From contig JACMLV010000080.1 in NCBI GenBank assembly GCA_014379395.1, positions 1 through 8,060 of the forward strand: a stretch of 8,060 nt of DNA. Direction: 5' to 3'. The position numbers were made by a program, and so were the translations under genes. Of the stretch, positions 1 to 6,832 are shown piece by piece (positions within the stretch are counted from its first letter, which is position 1; each line of letters starts with the position of its first letter). Below the pieces are notes generated by a model. That model saw only the letters and a list, made by a program, of their open reading frames with translations. It did no database searches and was not told the origin of the DNA. The stretch is from Burkholderiaceae bacterium (GTDB lineage: Bacteria; Pseudomonadota; Gammaproteobacteria; Burkholderiales; Burkholderiaceae_D).

Positions 1-44
1 AAGCTGGCTCGGTAGGCTTGCACGGATGGGGCGGCGGTCGGCAT
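1..44 (-). CDS. Probable guanine deaminase, N-terminal fragment (cut by window edge)
   Basis: Only 14 complete codons are visible, reading MPTAAPSVQAYRAS, before the window ends. The ATG lies 15 bases after the xdhC stop on the same strand, so the gene is very probably the last visible member of the xdh operon. The stretch VQAYRAS resembles how beta-proteobacterial guanine deaminases begin (a short variable lead, then a Y/F-R-A/G-x-(L/I)-L strand), and guaD commonly follows xdhC in Burkholderiales. Guanine deaminase would convert guanine to xanthine, the substrate of the enzyme encoded just upstream. Only a weak purine-rich AGAAAG precedes the ATG, so translational coupling to xdhC is plausible. 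The coding start is reasonably supported by spacing; the product name rests mainly on context and could be wrong, for example another purine gene. Confidence 0.4.
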   Translation of the reverse strand, partial: MPTAAPSVQAYRAS

Positions 45-59
45 GGGGGCTTTCTGGTT

Positions 60-1115
60 TTATCGTTGCGGCGACGCCTGCTGCGGCGCCGCGCGACAGG
101 ATACCAGCCGAGCATGGTTGTCGTCTCGCTCGGCGGCTTCCCATGCCATCAGCAGTTGGGCGCAGACCGAAGCCGCGATCACGGCCGGCGCCTTGCCGGC
201 GATGCCGGGCAAGCCGATCGGGCAGACCATCGCGGCGATGCGATCCGGCGCGATGCCGCGTGCCAGCAGGCGGTGTTCGAACTGGCTGCGCTTGGTCTGC
301 GAGCCGATCAGGCCGAACCAGCCGCTGCCGCCGCGCGCGAGGATCGCTTCGGTCAGGCGCAGGTCGAGCGCGTGCTGGTGCGTCATGACGAGGAAGCTGC
401 CACCGCTTGGCGCGGCGTCGACCAGCGCCTCGGGCGCGTCACTCGCTTCGACGCGAACGTTGGCCGGCACTTCAAGCGGGAACTGGTCGGCGCGCTCGTC
501 GACCCAGGTGACGCGGCACGGCAAATCGGCCAATGCGCGCACGATGGCGGCGCCGACGTGGCCGGCGCCGAACAGGGTCAGGTGGGCGCGCGGCGCGCGG
601 CGGACATCGACCAGCCAGCGATTGCCGGCGCTGTCGCGGATCAGGCGGGTGGCGGGTTCGCCGACACAAGCCGGCTCGCGTCCCATCTCCGAACCGGCGA
701 TGCGCTCGCCAACAGCATCGAGCAGGAGCGATGCGGACGCGCCGTCGATGGCGGACAAGCGCCAGCAGTCCCGATTGCGGTGCCGATGCAGCGCGGCCAG
801 CACGGCGGACAAGTCGCCGTCGACGCGCTCGAAAGCCAGATGCACGACGCCGCCGCAGCATTGTCCGAGGCTGGGGCCGAGCGCGAAGCGTTCGACGCGG
901 CGGCTGGGGCCCTCCCCGTCCAGCATCGCGCGGGATATCTCGACGGCGCGCATTTCAAGGTGGCCACCGCCGATGGTGTCGAACTGGCGCGCGGGCGTGA
1001 CCAGCATCTTGGCGCCGGGCTCGCGCGGGCCGGAGCCTTCGACCAGCGCCACCGTCACCAGCACCGCCGGTTCGGCTTGCGGCAAGTTGGCGGCGGCGCT
1101 CAGCCAGTCGTTCAT
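60..1115 (-). CDS. xdhC: Xanthine dehydrogenase accessory protein XdhC
   Basis: This encodes a 351-residue XdhC/CoxI-family protein. The family binds molybdenum cofactor, promotes its sulfuration and inserts it into the XdhB subunit; it is cytoplasmic and not part of the mature enzyme. Visible hallmarks, in order: GSGPREPGAKMLV (27-39) and IGGGHLE (48-54) of the N-terminal XdhC domain, LGQCCGG (83-89) with the paired cysteines C86/C87 typical of the family and implicated in cofactor handling, a Rossmann-type LFGAGHVGAAIV (181-192), MTHQHALDL (244-252), GLIGSQTKR (268-276), and the C-terminal CPIGLPGIAGKAP (298-310). The last 20 or so residues are a polar tail with no evident motif. The start ATG is 8 bases from the xdhB stop and has a GGTGAGG Shine-Dalgarno sequence overlapping that stop, so the two are translationally coupled. 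Order xdhA-xdhB-xdhC is the standard one. No truncation is seen. Confidence 0.95.
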   Translation of the reverse strand: MNDWLSAAANLPQAEPAVLVTVALVEGSGPREPGAKMLVTPARQFDTIGGGHLEMRAVEISRAMLDGEGPSRRVERFALGPSLGQCCGGVVHLAFERVDGDLSAVLAALHRHRNRDCWRLSAIDGASASLLLDAVGERIAGSEMGREPACVGEPATRLIRDSAGNRWLVDVRRAPRAHLTLFGAGHVGAAIVRALADLPCRVTWVDERADQFPLEVPANVRVEASDAPEALVDAAPSGGSFLVMTHQHALDLRLTEAILARGGSGWFGLIGSQTKRSQFEHRLLARGIAPDRIAAMVCPIGLPGIAGKAPAVIAASVCAQLLMAWEAAERDDNHARLVSCRAAPQQASPQR

Positions 1116-1120
1116 CGCGG

Positions 1121-1127
1121 CCTCACC
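1121..1127 (-). promoter_or_regulatory. Ribosome binding site of xdhC overlapping the xdhB stop
   Basis: On the minus strand GGTGAGG lies 5 bases before the xdhC ATG, and its TGA is the stop codon of xdhB. This fixes the xdhC start at 1115 and implies that ribosomes finishing xdhB can reinitiate on xdhC. Confidence 0.6.
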
Positions 1128-3483
1128 GCAGCGCCGCCTCGACCGCGCCGATGGCGTTCAGGATTTCTTCGCTGGTGGCGGGGGCGTTGAGCGGCGGGTT
1201 GACTTGGTGGCCGCCGACGCTGGAGACGGCGTCGCGGATGGCGAAGAAGACGGAAAACGGCAGCAGCAGCGGCGGCTCGCCGACGGCCTTGGAGCGGTGG
1301 ATGCTGTCCTCGACGTTGGCGTTCTCGAACAGGCGCACGCGGAAGTCCTCCGGGCAGTCGGAGATGGCGGGAATCTTGTAGGTCGATGGCGCGTGCGTGG
1401 TCAGTTTGCCGTCCGCGTTCCAACACAGCTGCTCGGTGGTGAGCCAGCCCATGCCCTGGATAAAACCGCCCTCCACCTGGCCCAGGTCGATGGCCGGATT
1501 GAGCGAGCGGCCGGCGTCGTACAGCGCGTCCACGCGCAGCAGTTTCCACTCGCCGGTCAGGGTGTCGAGCGCCACTTCGGACACCGCCGCGCCATAGGCG
1601 AAGTAGGAGAACGGGTGGCCGCTCATGGTGGCTTGATCCCAGTGCAGGCCGGGGGTGGCGTAGTAACCGTCCGACCAGAGCTGGACCCGCGCCAGGTAGG
1701 CTTGCCGCACCAGTTCCGGGAAGGCGACGACGTGGCCGTTGGCGTGCACCACGCCGGCGGCGAAGCGCACGCTCGCCGCGTCGCCGCCGTACAGTTTCGC
1801 TGCGTATTCGGCCAGCCGTTCGCGGATCTGGCGCGCGGCGTCCTGCGCGGCCTTGCCGTTCAAGTCGGCGCCGGTGGAGGCGGCGGTGGCCGAGGTGTTG
1901 GCGACCTTGCTGGTGTCGGTCGCAGTGACGCGCACCCGTTCCAGTTCGACGCCCAGTTCGTGCGCCACCACTTGCATCACCTTGGTGTGCACGCCCTGCC
2001 CCATCTCGGTGCCGCCGTGGTTGACCAGCACCGAGCCGTCGACGTAGACGTGGACCAGCGCGCCGGCCTGGTTCAGGTGGGTGACGTTGAAGGCGATGCC
2101 GAACTTGACCGGCGTGAGGGCGAGGCCTTTTTTGAGCACCGGGCTGGTTCGGTTGAAGAGGTCGATCGCGTCGCGGCGGGCGCGATAGTCGCTGCTTTCT
2201 TCCAAGTCGTCGATGATCGCGCCGATGACGTTGTCGGTCACTTTCTGGCCGTAGGGCGTGACGTTGCGGCCATCGGCGTCGTCGCGGCCGTACAGGTTCA
2301 GGCGGCGCACGTCGAGCGCGTCGCGTCCCAATTGGCGGGCGATGTCGTCGATGGCGTATTCGATGGCGAGCGCGCCCTGCGGGCCGCCGAAGCCGCGGAA
2401 GGCGGTGTTGGACTGGGTGTTGGTCTTGCCGCAGGCGGCGCGGATGTCGACGTCGGATAGGTAGTAGGCATTGTCGAAATGGCAGACGGCGCGCGTGGCG
2501 ACCGGGCCGGACAAGTCGGCCGAGTAGCCGGCGCGCAGCGTCATGTCGACGCGGGCGGCGAGGATGCGGCCGGCGTCGTCGTAGCCGACTTCGTATTCAT
2601 AGTAAAAACAGTGGCGCTTGCCGGTGACGAGCATGTCGTCGTCGCGGTCGGCGCGCAGCTTGACCGGGCGCTTCAGGCGCGACGCGGCGATGGCGGCGGC
2701 CGCCGCCCACAGCGCCGACTGGGATTCCTTGCCGCCGAAGCCGCCGCCCATGCGCCGGCATTCGACCGCGATGTTGTGCGAGGCGACGCCGAGCGCGTGC
2801 GCGACGACGTGCTGCATTTCGCTCGGGTGCTGGGTCGAGCTCAGGACCAGCATGCCGGCGTTTTCCTTCGGGATCGCGTAGGCGATCTGGCCCTCCAGGT
2901 AGAACTGCTCCTGGCCGCCGACGAAGAGCTGGCCGCTTGCCTTGTGCGGCGCGCTTGCCATGGCTTGGTCGAACTGGCCGCGCCGCAGCCGCATCGGCGG
3001 CAGCACGTAGGATTGCGCGGCCTTGGCTTCCTGCGGCGTGAAGATCGCCGGCAGGATTTCATAGTCGACGACGGCGCGGCACGCGGCGCGGCGGGCGTCG
3101 TCGTGGCTGTCGGCGACGACGATGAAGAGCGGCTGGCCGACGTATTGCACCAGGACGTCGGCCAGGATCGGATCGTCGTGGATGATCGGGCCGCAGTCGT
3201 TGACGCCGGGGATGTCGCCGGCCGTGTAGACCGCGACCACGCCGGGCGCGGCGCGCACCGCCGCCAAGTCCATCGCCTTGATGTTCGCGTGCGCCCGCTC
3301 CGACAGGCCGAGCGCGGCGTGCAGCGTGCCTTGCAGTTCCGGGACGTCGTCGGTGTAGGTCGCTTCGCCGAGCACGTGCAGCGCGGCCGATTCGTGCGCG
3401 CGCGGCACCCCGACCGCCGCCCACGCGGGCGTGGCCGGTTTCAGCTCGGGGGCTTGCAATTCTGGTGCGCCGGGATCGTTCAT
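1123..3483 (-). CDS. xdhB: Xanthine dehydrogenase, molybdopterin-binding subunit XdhB
   Basis: This 786-residue protein is the catalytic large subunit of bacterial xanthine dehydrogenase, which hydroxylates hypoxanthine and xanthine to urate at a molybdenum centre. Its length fits the family (about 770-790). Motifs: STQHP with Q218, MGGGFGGKE (245-253), TAFRGFGGPQG (360-370), LNQAG (470-474), HGGTEMGQGVHTK (489-501), GGFIQGMGW (672-680) and VGEPPLLLP (734-742). By alignment with bovine xanthine dehydrogenase from memory, E253, R331, F365 and the catalytic base E736 occupy the places of E802, R880, F914 and E1261. Retention of both the E802- and R880-like residues argues for a purine substrate and against an aldehyde oxidase. 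The frame stays open far upstream inside xdhA, but that part is low-complexity shadow. Three nearby ATGs exist (3498, 3489, 3483); I chose 3483 because AAGGAA sits 6 bases before it. The first overlaps the xdhA stop as ATGA. It pairs with xdhA and precedes xdhC by 7 bases. Confidence 0.96.
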   Translation of the reverse strand: MNDPGAPELQAPELKPATPAWAAVGVPRAHESAALHVLGEATYTDDVPELQGTLHAALGLSERAHANIKAMDLAAVRAAPGVVAVYTAGDIPGVNDCGPIIHDDPILADVLVQYVGQPLFIVVADSHDDARRAACRAVVDYEILPAIFTPQEAKAAQSYVLPPMRLRRGQFDQAMASAPHKASGQLFVGGQEQFYLEGQIAYAIPKENAGMLVLSSTQHPSEMQHVVAHALGVASHNIAVECRRMGGGFGGKESQSALWAAAAAIAASRLKRPVKLRADRDDDMLVTGKRHCFYYEYEVGYDDAGRILAARVDMTLRAGYSADLSGPVATRAVCHFDNAYYLSDVDIRAACGKTNTQSNTAFRGFGGPQGALAIEYAIDDIARQLGRDALDVRRLNLYGRDDADGRNVTPYGQKVTDNVIGAIIDDLEESSDYRARRDAIDLFNRTSPVLKKGLALTPVKFGIAFNVTHLNQAGALVHVYVDGSVLVNHGGTEMGQGVHTKVMQVVAHELGVELERVRVTATDTSKVANTSATAASTGADLNGKAAQDAARQIRERLAEYAAKLYGGDAASVRFAAGVVHANGHVVAFPELVRQAYLARVQLWSDGYYATPGLHWDQATMSGHPFSYFAYGAAVSEVALDTLTGEWKLLRVDALYDAGRSLNPAIDLGQVEGGFIQGMGWLTTEQLCWNADGKLTTHAPSTYKIPAISDCPEDFRVRLFENANVEDSIHRSKAVGEPPLLLPFSVFFAIRDAVSSVGGHQVNPPLNAPATSEEILNAIGAVEAALR

Positions 3484-3489
3484 CGTCAT

Positions 3490-3494
3490 TTCCT

Positions 3495-3495
<1 letters not shown>
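3490..3495 (-). promoter_or_regulatory. Ribosome binding site deciding the xdhB start
   Basis: AAGGAA on the minus strand is 6 bases from the ATG at 3483 (protein MNDPG...). It is too close to or inside the two earlier in-frame ATGs at 3489 and 3498, so it favours 3483 as the start. It immediately follows the end of xdhA, consistent with coupled translation of the two subunits. Confidence 0.55.
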
Positions 3496-5000
<1,505 letters not shown>

Positions 5001-5028
5001 GGTGGTTCGGCGGCTCTCTTCTAAATAT

Positions 5029-5988
5029 TTACTTCGATGCGGTGAACGGATGCGTCGCGTGCCAGTGCTCGGCGATGTCGATGCGGCGCGTGATCCAGAC
5101 TTGCTGGTGGCCCTGCACGTAGTCGAGAAAGCGCGCCAGCGCGGCGGCCCGCGCCGGCCGGCCGGCGAGACGGCAATGCAGGCCGACCGACAGCATCTTC
5201 GGCTGGTTCAGGCCGTCCGGGTCGCCCTCCGCATAGAGCACGTCGAAGGCGTCCTTCAGGTAGTCGAAGAACTGGCTGCCGGAATTGAAGCCTTGCGCGG
5301 CGGCGAAGCGCATGTCGTTGGTGTCGAGAGTATACGGCAGCACCAGATGCGGCGTCACGGCCGGCTTGCCTTCGGCATCGGCGTGGGCCACCCGCTGCCA
5401 GAACGGCAGGTCGTCGCCGTAATGGTCGGCGTCGTAGCGGAAGCCGCCGTGCTCGACGACGAGCCTGCGCGTGTTGGGCGAATCGCGCCCCGTGTACCAG
5501 CCCAGCGGCGCGGCGCCGGTCAGTTCGCGGAAGATGTCGACCGCCTCGCGCATGTGGGCGCGCTCGGTCGCCTCGTCCACTTCCTGGTACGAGATCCAGC
5601 GCAGGCCGTGGCAGGCGATCTCGTGGCCCAGCTCGCGGAACGCGGCGACCGCGTCCGGATTGCGCTTCAAGGCCATGGCGACGCCGAACACGGTGAGCGG
5701 CAGGCCGCGCTGCTCGAACAGGCGCAGCAGGCGCCACAGGCCGGCGCGCGCGCCGTACTCGTAGAGCGACTCCATGCTCATGTGGCGCATCGGGAAGGAC
5801 GGTGCGCCGATCATTTCGGACAGGAAGGTTTCCGAGCCGGCGTCGCCATGCAGCACGTTGTTTTCCGCGCCCTCCTCGTAATTGAGCACGAACTGCAGGG
5901 CGATGCGGGCCTGGCCCGGCCAGCGCGGATGCGGCGGGTTGCGGCCGTAGCCGATCAGGTCGCGCGGGTAATTGTCGTAGGTGGTCAT
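5029..5988 (-). CDS. puuE: Allantoinase PuuE (cofactor-independent, polysaccharide-deacetylase fold)
   Basis: This 319-residue protein matches PuuE allantoinase, which hydrolyses allantoin to allantoate in the cytoplasm and, unlike the amidohydrolase AllB/PucH type, needs no metal. The signature N-terminus NYPRDLIGYGRNPPHPRWPG (6-25) is followed by ALQFVLNYEEGAENN (30-44), where NYEEG replaces the metal-binding DDG of true NodB deacetylases. Further family blocks are GHEIACHGLRW (121-131), GWYTGRDSPNTRRL (163-176), DADHYGDDLPFW (186-197), LPYTLDTNDMRF (217-228) and the late LSVGLHCRLAGRPAR (266-280). Length is close to the roughly 308 residues of characterised PuuE. The open frame continues far upstream to 6267, but that part is antisense to hiuH and has no family similarity; the ATG at 5988 gives the conserved start. 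No Shine-Dalgarno sequence precedes it (upstream bases are ACCCCCGCTCC). First gene of the operon with xdhABC, divergent from hiuH. Confidence 0.95.
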   Translation of the reverse strand: MTTYDNYPRDLIGYGRNPPHPRWPGQARIALQFVLNYEEGAENNVLHGDAGSETFLSEMIGAPSFPMRHMSMESLYEYGARAGLWRLLRLFEQRGLPLTVFGVAMALKRNPDAVAAFRELGHEIACHGLRWISYQEVDEATERAHMREAVDIFRELTGAAPLGWYTGRDSPNTRRLVVEHGGFRYDADHYGDDLPFWQRVAHADAEGKPAVTPHLVLPYTLDTNDMRFAAAQGFNSGSQFFDYLKDAFDVLYAEGDPDGLNQPKMLSVGLHCRLAGRPARAAALARFLDYVQGHQQVWITRRIDIAEHWHATHPFTASK

Positions 5989-6030
5989 GGAGCGGGGGTA
6001 ACGTTGGGTGGGCTTGGCGCCGAAACCCCC

Positions 6031-6040
6031 ATAATATATT
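6031..6040. promoter_or_regulatory. AT-rich, nearly symmetric -10-like core between puuE and hiuH
   Basis: ATAATATATT is one of only two obvious AT islands in a very GC-rich region (the other is at the puuE-xdhA junction, 5022-5031), and it lies in the 136-base gap between two divergent genes. It offers a -10 on either strand: TATATT or TATTAT for puuE (transcript start would be near 6024) and TAATAT or TATATT for hiuH. No good -35 is seen for puuE; for hiuH TTGGCG (6014-6019) is possible with a short 15-base spacer. The direction served, or both, cannot be decided from sequence alone. Confidence 0.4.
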
Positions 6041-6052
6041 GTGTGCCGCGCC

Positions 6053-6082
6053 GGGGCGCCGCATTTGTGTTTGCGGCGCCCC
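6053..6082. repeat. Perfect 11-base inverted repeat between puuE and hiuH, possible operator
   Basis: Arms GGGGCGCCGCA (6053-6063) and TGCGGCGCCCC (6072-6082) are exactly complementary around an 8-base T/G loop TTTGTGTT. It is 42 bases upstream of the hiuH start and 64 bases upstream of the puuE start, on the far side of the AT-rich core from puuE. No U-tract follows on either strand, so it is not a terminator. It could be a dimeric regulator's binding site, or a hairpin in the hiuH leader if hiuH is transcribed from the AT core. The regulator is unknown; no regulator gene is in the window. Confidence 0.55.
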
Positions 6083-6124
6083 CGGCTGTTCATCAACCGC
6101 CAATCGCAACCGACGGGATCAGGA

Positions 6125-6478
6125 ATGGGAAAACTCACTACGCACGTGCTCGACACGGCACAGGGCAAACCGGGCGCCGGCGTCAAGCTGGCGCTGTATT
6201 CGGTCGGCGCGCACGGCAAGGTGCGCCTGAAGGCCGACCAGACCGACGCCGACGGACGTTGCTCCACGCCGCTGCTCGAAGGCGCCGCCTTGCTGGCCGG
6301 GCAATACGAGCTGGTGTTTCACGCCGGCGACTATTTCGCCGCCGAGGGCGTCCGTCAAGCCTCGCCGCGCTTTCTCGACGTCGTCACGCTGGCCTTCGGC
6401 GTGGCCGACCCGGATCAGAATTACCATGTGCCGCTGCTGATCTCGCCCTGGTCCTACTCGACCTATCGCGGCAGCTAG
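6125..6478 (+). CDS. hiuH: 5-hydroxyisourate hydrolase (transthyretin-like)
   Basis: This 117-residue protein is a complete HiuH, a homotetrameric transthyretin-related enzyme that hydrolyses 5-hydroxyisourate, the product of urate oxidation, to OHCU. Hallmarks: LTTHVLDTAQGKPGAGV (4-20) with H7, TDADGR (40-45) with R45, NYHVPLLISPWSYSTYRGS (99-117) with H101 and the C-terminal tetrapeptide YRGS that separates HiuH from vertebrate transthyretin. These histidines, the arginine and the terminal serine correspond to the known catalytic set. No signal peptide is seen, so it is cytoplasmic. The ATG at 6125 gives the family start; the frame is open further up but that reads nonsense across the intergenic palindrome. 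GGGA at 6115-6118 is 6 bases before the ATG and is the likely ribosome site; an AGGA touching the ATG is too close. Divergent from puuE and probably co-regulated with it. Confidence 0.95.
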   Translation: MGKLTTHVLDTAQGKPGAGVKLALYSVGAHGKVRLKADQTDADGRCSTPLLEGAALLAGQYELVFHAGDYFAAEGVRQASPRFLDVVTLAFGVADPDQNYHVPLLISPWSYSTYRGS

Positions 6479-6505
6479 TGTAGTGTTGCGCTCTTCTTGC
6501 GACAT

Positions 6506-6539
6506 AAAAATGCGCTCGGGCATCTGCGCATGCCCGAGC
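6506..6539 (-). terminator. Rho-independent terminator-like hairpin oriented to the minus strand
   Basis: Perfect 10-base arms GCTCGGGCAT (6514-6523) and ATGCCCGAGC (6530-6539) flank a 6-base loop. Read on the minus strand the stem is followed, after three bases, by five T (AAAAA at 6506-6510 on the plus strand), as in an intrinsic terminator. Read on the plus strand, downstream of hiuH, there is no U-tract, only an A-rich run before the stem. It would therefore stop minus-strand transcripts entering hiuH from the right; as a hiuH terminator it would be weak, though it could still protect the hiuH 3' end. Confidence 0.5.
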
Positions 6540-6637
6540 ACGGCAACCGCCAGGACATCGCCGGCCCGATCAATCCGAACCATGCCAGTTTCCTCGATCA
6601 ACTGGCCTATCCGCCCGTCAATCGGCCGCCGCCATAG
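6530..6637 (+). CDS. Possible 35-residue small protein, unrecognised
   Basis: An ATG within the right arm of the preceding hairpin opens a 35-codon frame starting MPEHGNRQDIAGPINPNHAS and ending in VNRPPP before TAG. Codon third positions are about three-quarters G or C, closer to the real genes here than the opposite strand. The product would be hydrophilic and proline/asparagine-rich, without membrane segment or known motif. GGG lies 9 bases before the ATG as a poor ribosome site, and it is inside the hairpin. The frame is the same as hiuH, beyond its stop, and could be extended to a TTG at 6497. It may be a small gene, a gene remnant, or chance in GC-rich DNA. I do not recognise it. Confidence 0.2.
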   Translation: MPEHGNRQDIAGPINPNHASFLDQLAYPPVNRPPP

Positions 6638-6655
6638 CGACCCGGCCTCGATTCG

Positions 6656-6694
6656 GCGCCCGGCGGCCGGCGGCTGCAACCGCCGGCCGGGCGC
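6656..6694. repeat. Long GC-rich hairpin upstream of the CorC-like gene
   Basis: An inner 10-base stem pairs CGGCCGGCGG (6664-6673) with CCGCCGGCCG (6680-6689) around the loop CTGCAA. After a 3-base bulge (6661-6663) an outer 5-base stem pairs GCGCC (6656-6660) with GGCGC (6690-6694). The structure would be very stable. Neither strand shows a U-tract after it, so it is not a standard terminator. It ends 10 bases before the putative -35 of the next gene, so it may insulate that promoter from hiuH transcription. Confidence 0.5.
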
Positions 6695-6704
6695 AATGTC
6701 AAAC

Positions 6705-6733
6705 TTGCATGGCCGCGGGGCTTGCCTTAGAAT
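6705..6733 (+). promoter_or_regulatory. Sigma70-like promoter for the CorC-like gene
   Basis: TTGCAT (6705-6710) and TAGAAT (6728-6733) are separated by exactly 17 bases. The -10 matches the consensus at five of six positions, the -35 only at its TTG. It is the only such pair I found upstream of the gene on this strand, and it predicts a transcript start near 6740 and a leader of roughly 90 bases. Confidence 0.5.
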
Positions 6734-6780
6734 CGTCAACCTTGTGGCGGCGCAAAGCGCGGCCGCACCGTTCTGAACCG

Positions 6781-6828
6781 ATGTTTCCGGTATCAGCCAG
6801 TTTCCCCACGCAAGTTTGTCTACGGTGA
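6781..6828 (+). CDS. Possible 15-residue leader peptide upstream of the CorC-like gene
   Basis: ATG at 6781 opens MFPVSASFPTQVCLR, ending in a TGA at 6826-6828, which is part of the presumed ribosome site of the next gene and only 4 bases before its TTG start. No Shine-Dalgarno sequence is visible before this ATG. The position would allow translational coupling, but a frame this short is easily chance. Confidence 0.15.
   Translation: MFPVSASFPTQVCLR
6824..6828 (+). promoter_or_regulatory. Ribosome binding site supporting the TTG start at 6833
   Basis: GGTGA lies 4 bases before TTG at 6833. No ATG exists in the correct frame upstream of the first membrane segment, and the alternative GTG at 6842 has no purine-rich sequence before it, so this site decides the start. 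Confidence 0.45.
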
Positions 6829-6832
6829 CCCC

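Larger units (their letters stand above)
6479..6832. other. 354-base region without a secure gene
   Basis: Between the hiuH stop and the TTG start of the CorC-like gene there is no recognisable family. It holds, left to right, a terminator-like hairpin pointing to the minus strand (6506-6539), a 35-codon open frame (6530-6637), a long GC-rich hairpin (6656-6694), a promoter-like pair of hexamers (6705-6733), and an untranslated leader of about 95 bases with a 15-codon open frame that ends just before the next start. Each is listed separately. Confidence 0.6.

Noticed and set aside
43..2460. Very long plus-strand open frame (805 codons) opposite xdhC and xdhB
   Set aside because: It is antisense to two well-supported genes, has low-complexity R/A/G/V-rich content and no family motif; long antisense frames are expected at this GC content.
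5022..5031. TAAATATTTA palindrome at the puuE-xdhA junction as a promoter or operator
   Set aside because: It overlaps the puuE stop codon, is only 10 bases, and has no -35-like partner; tight gene spacing favours read-through from puuE.
6053..6082. Palindrome between puuE and hiuH as a terminator
   Set aside because: Neither strand has a T run after the stem, and it sits between two divergent starts where no transcript should end.
5989..6267. Upstream extension of puuE to 6267
   Set aside because: It would run through the divergent control region and antisense to hiuH, and PuuE proteins begin at the MTTYDNYPRD-like segment.
6483..6776. 97-codon plus-strand frame downstream of hiuH
   Set aside because: It runs through both hairpins, is S/R/A/P-rich and has no ribosome site; the alternative 35-codon frame within it has better codon use.
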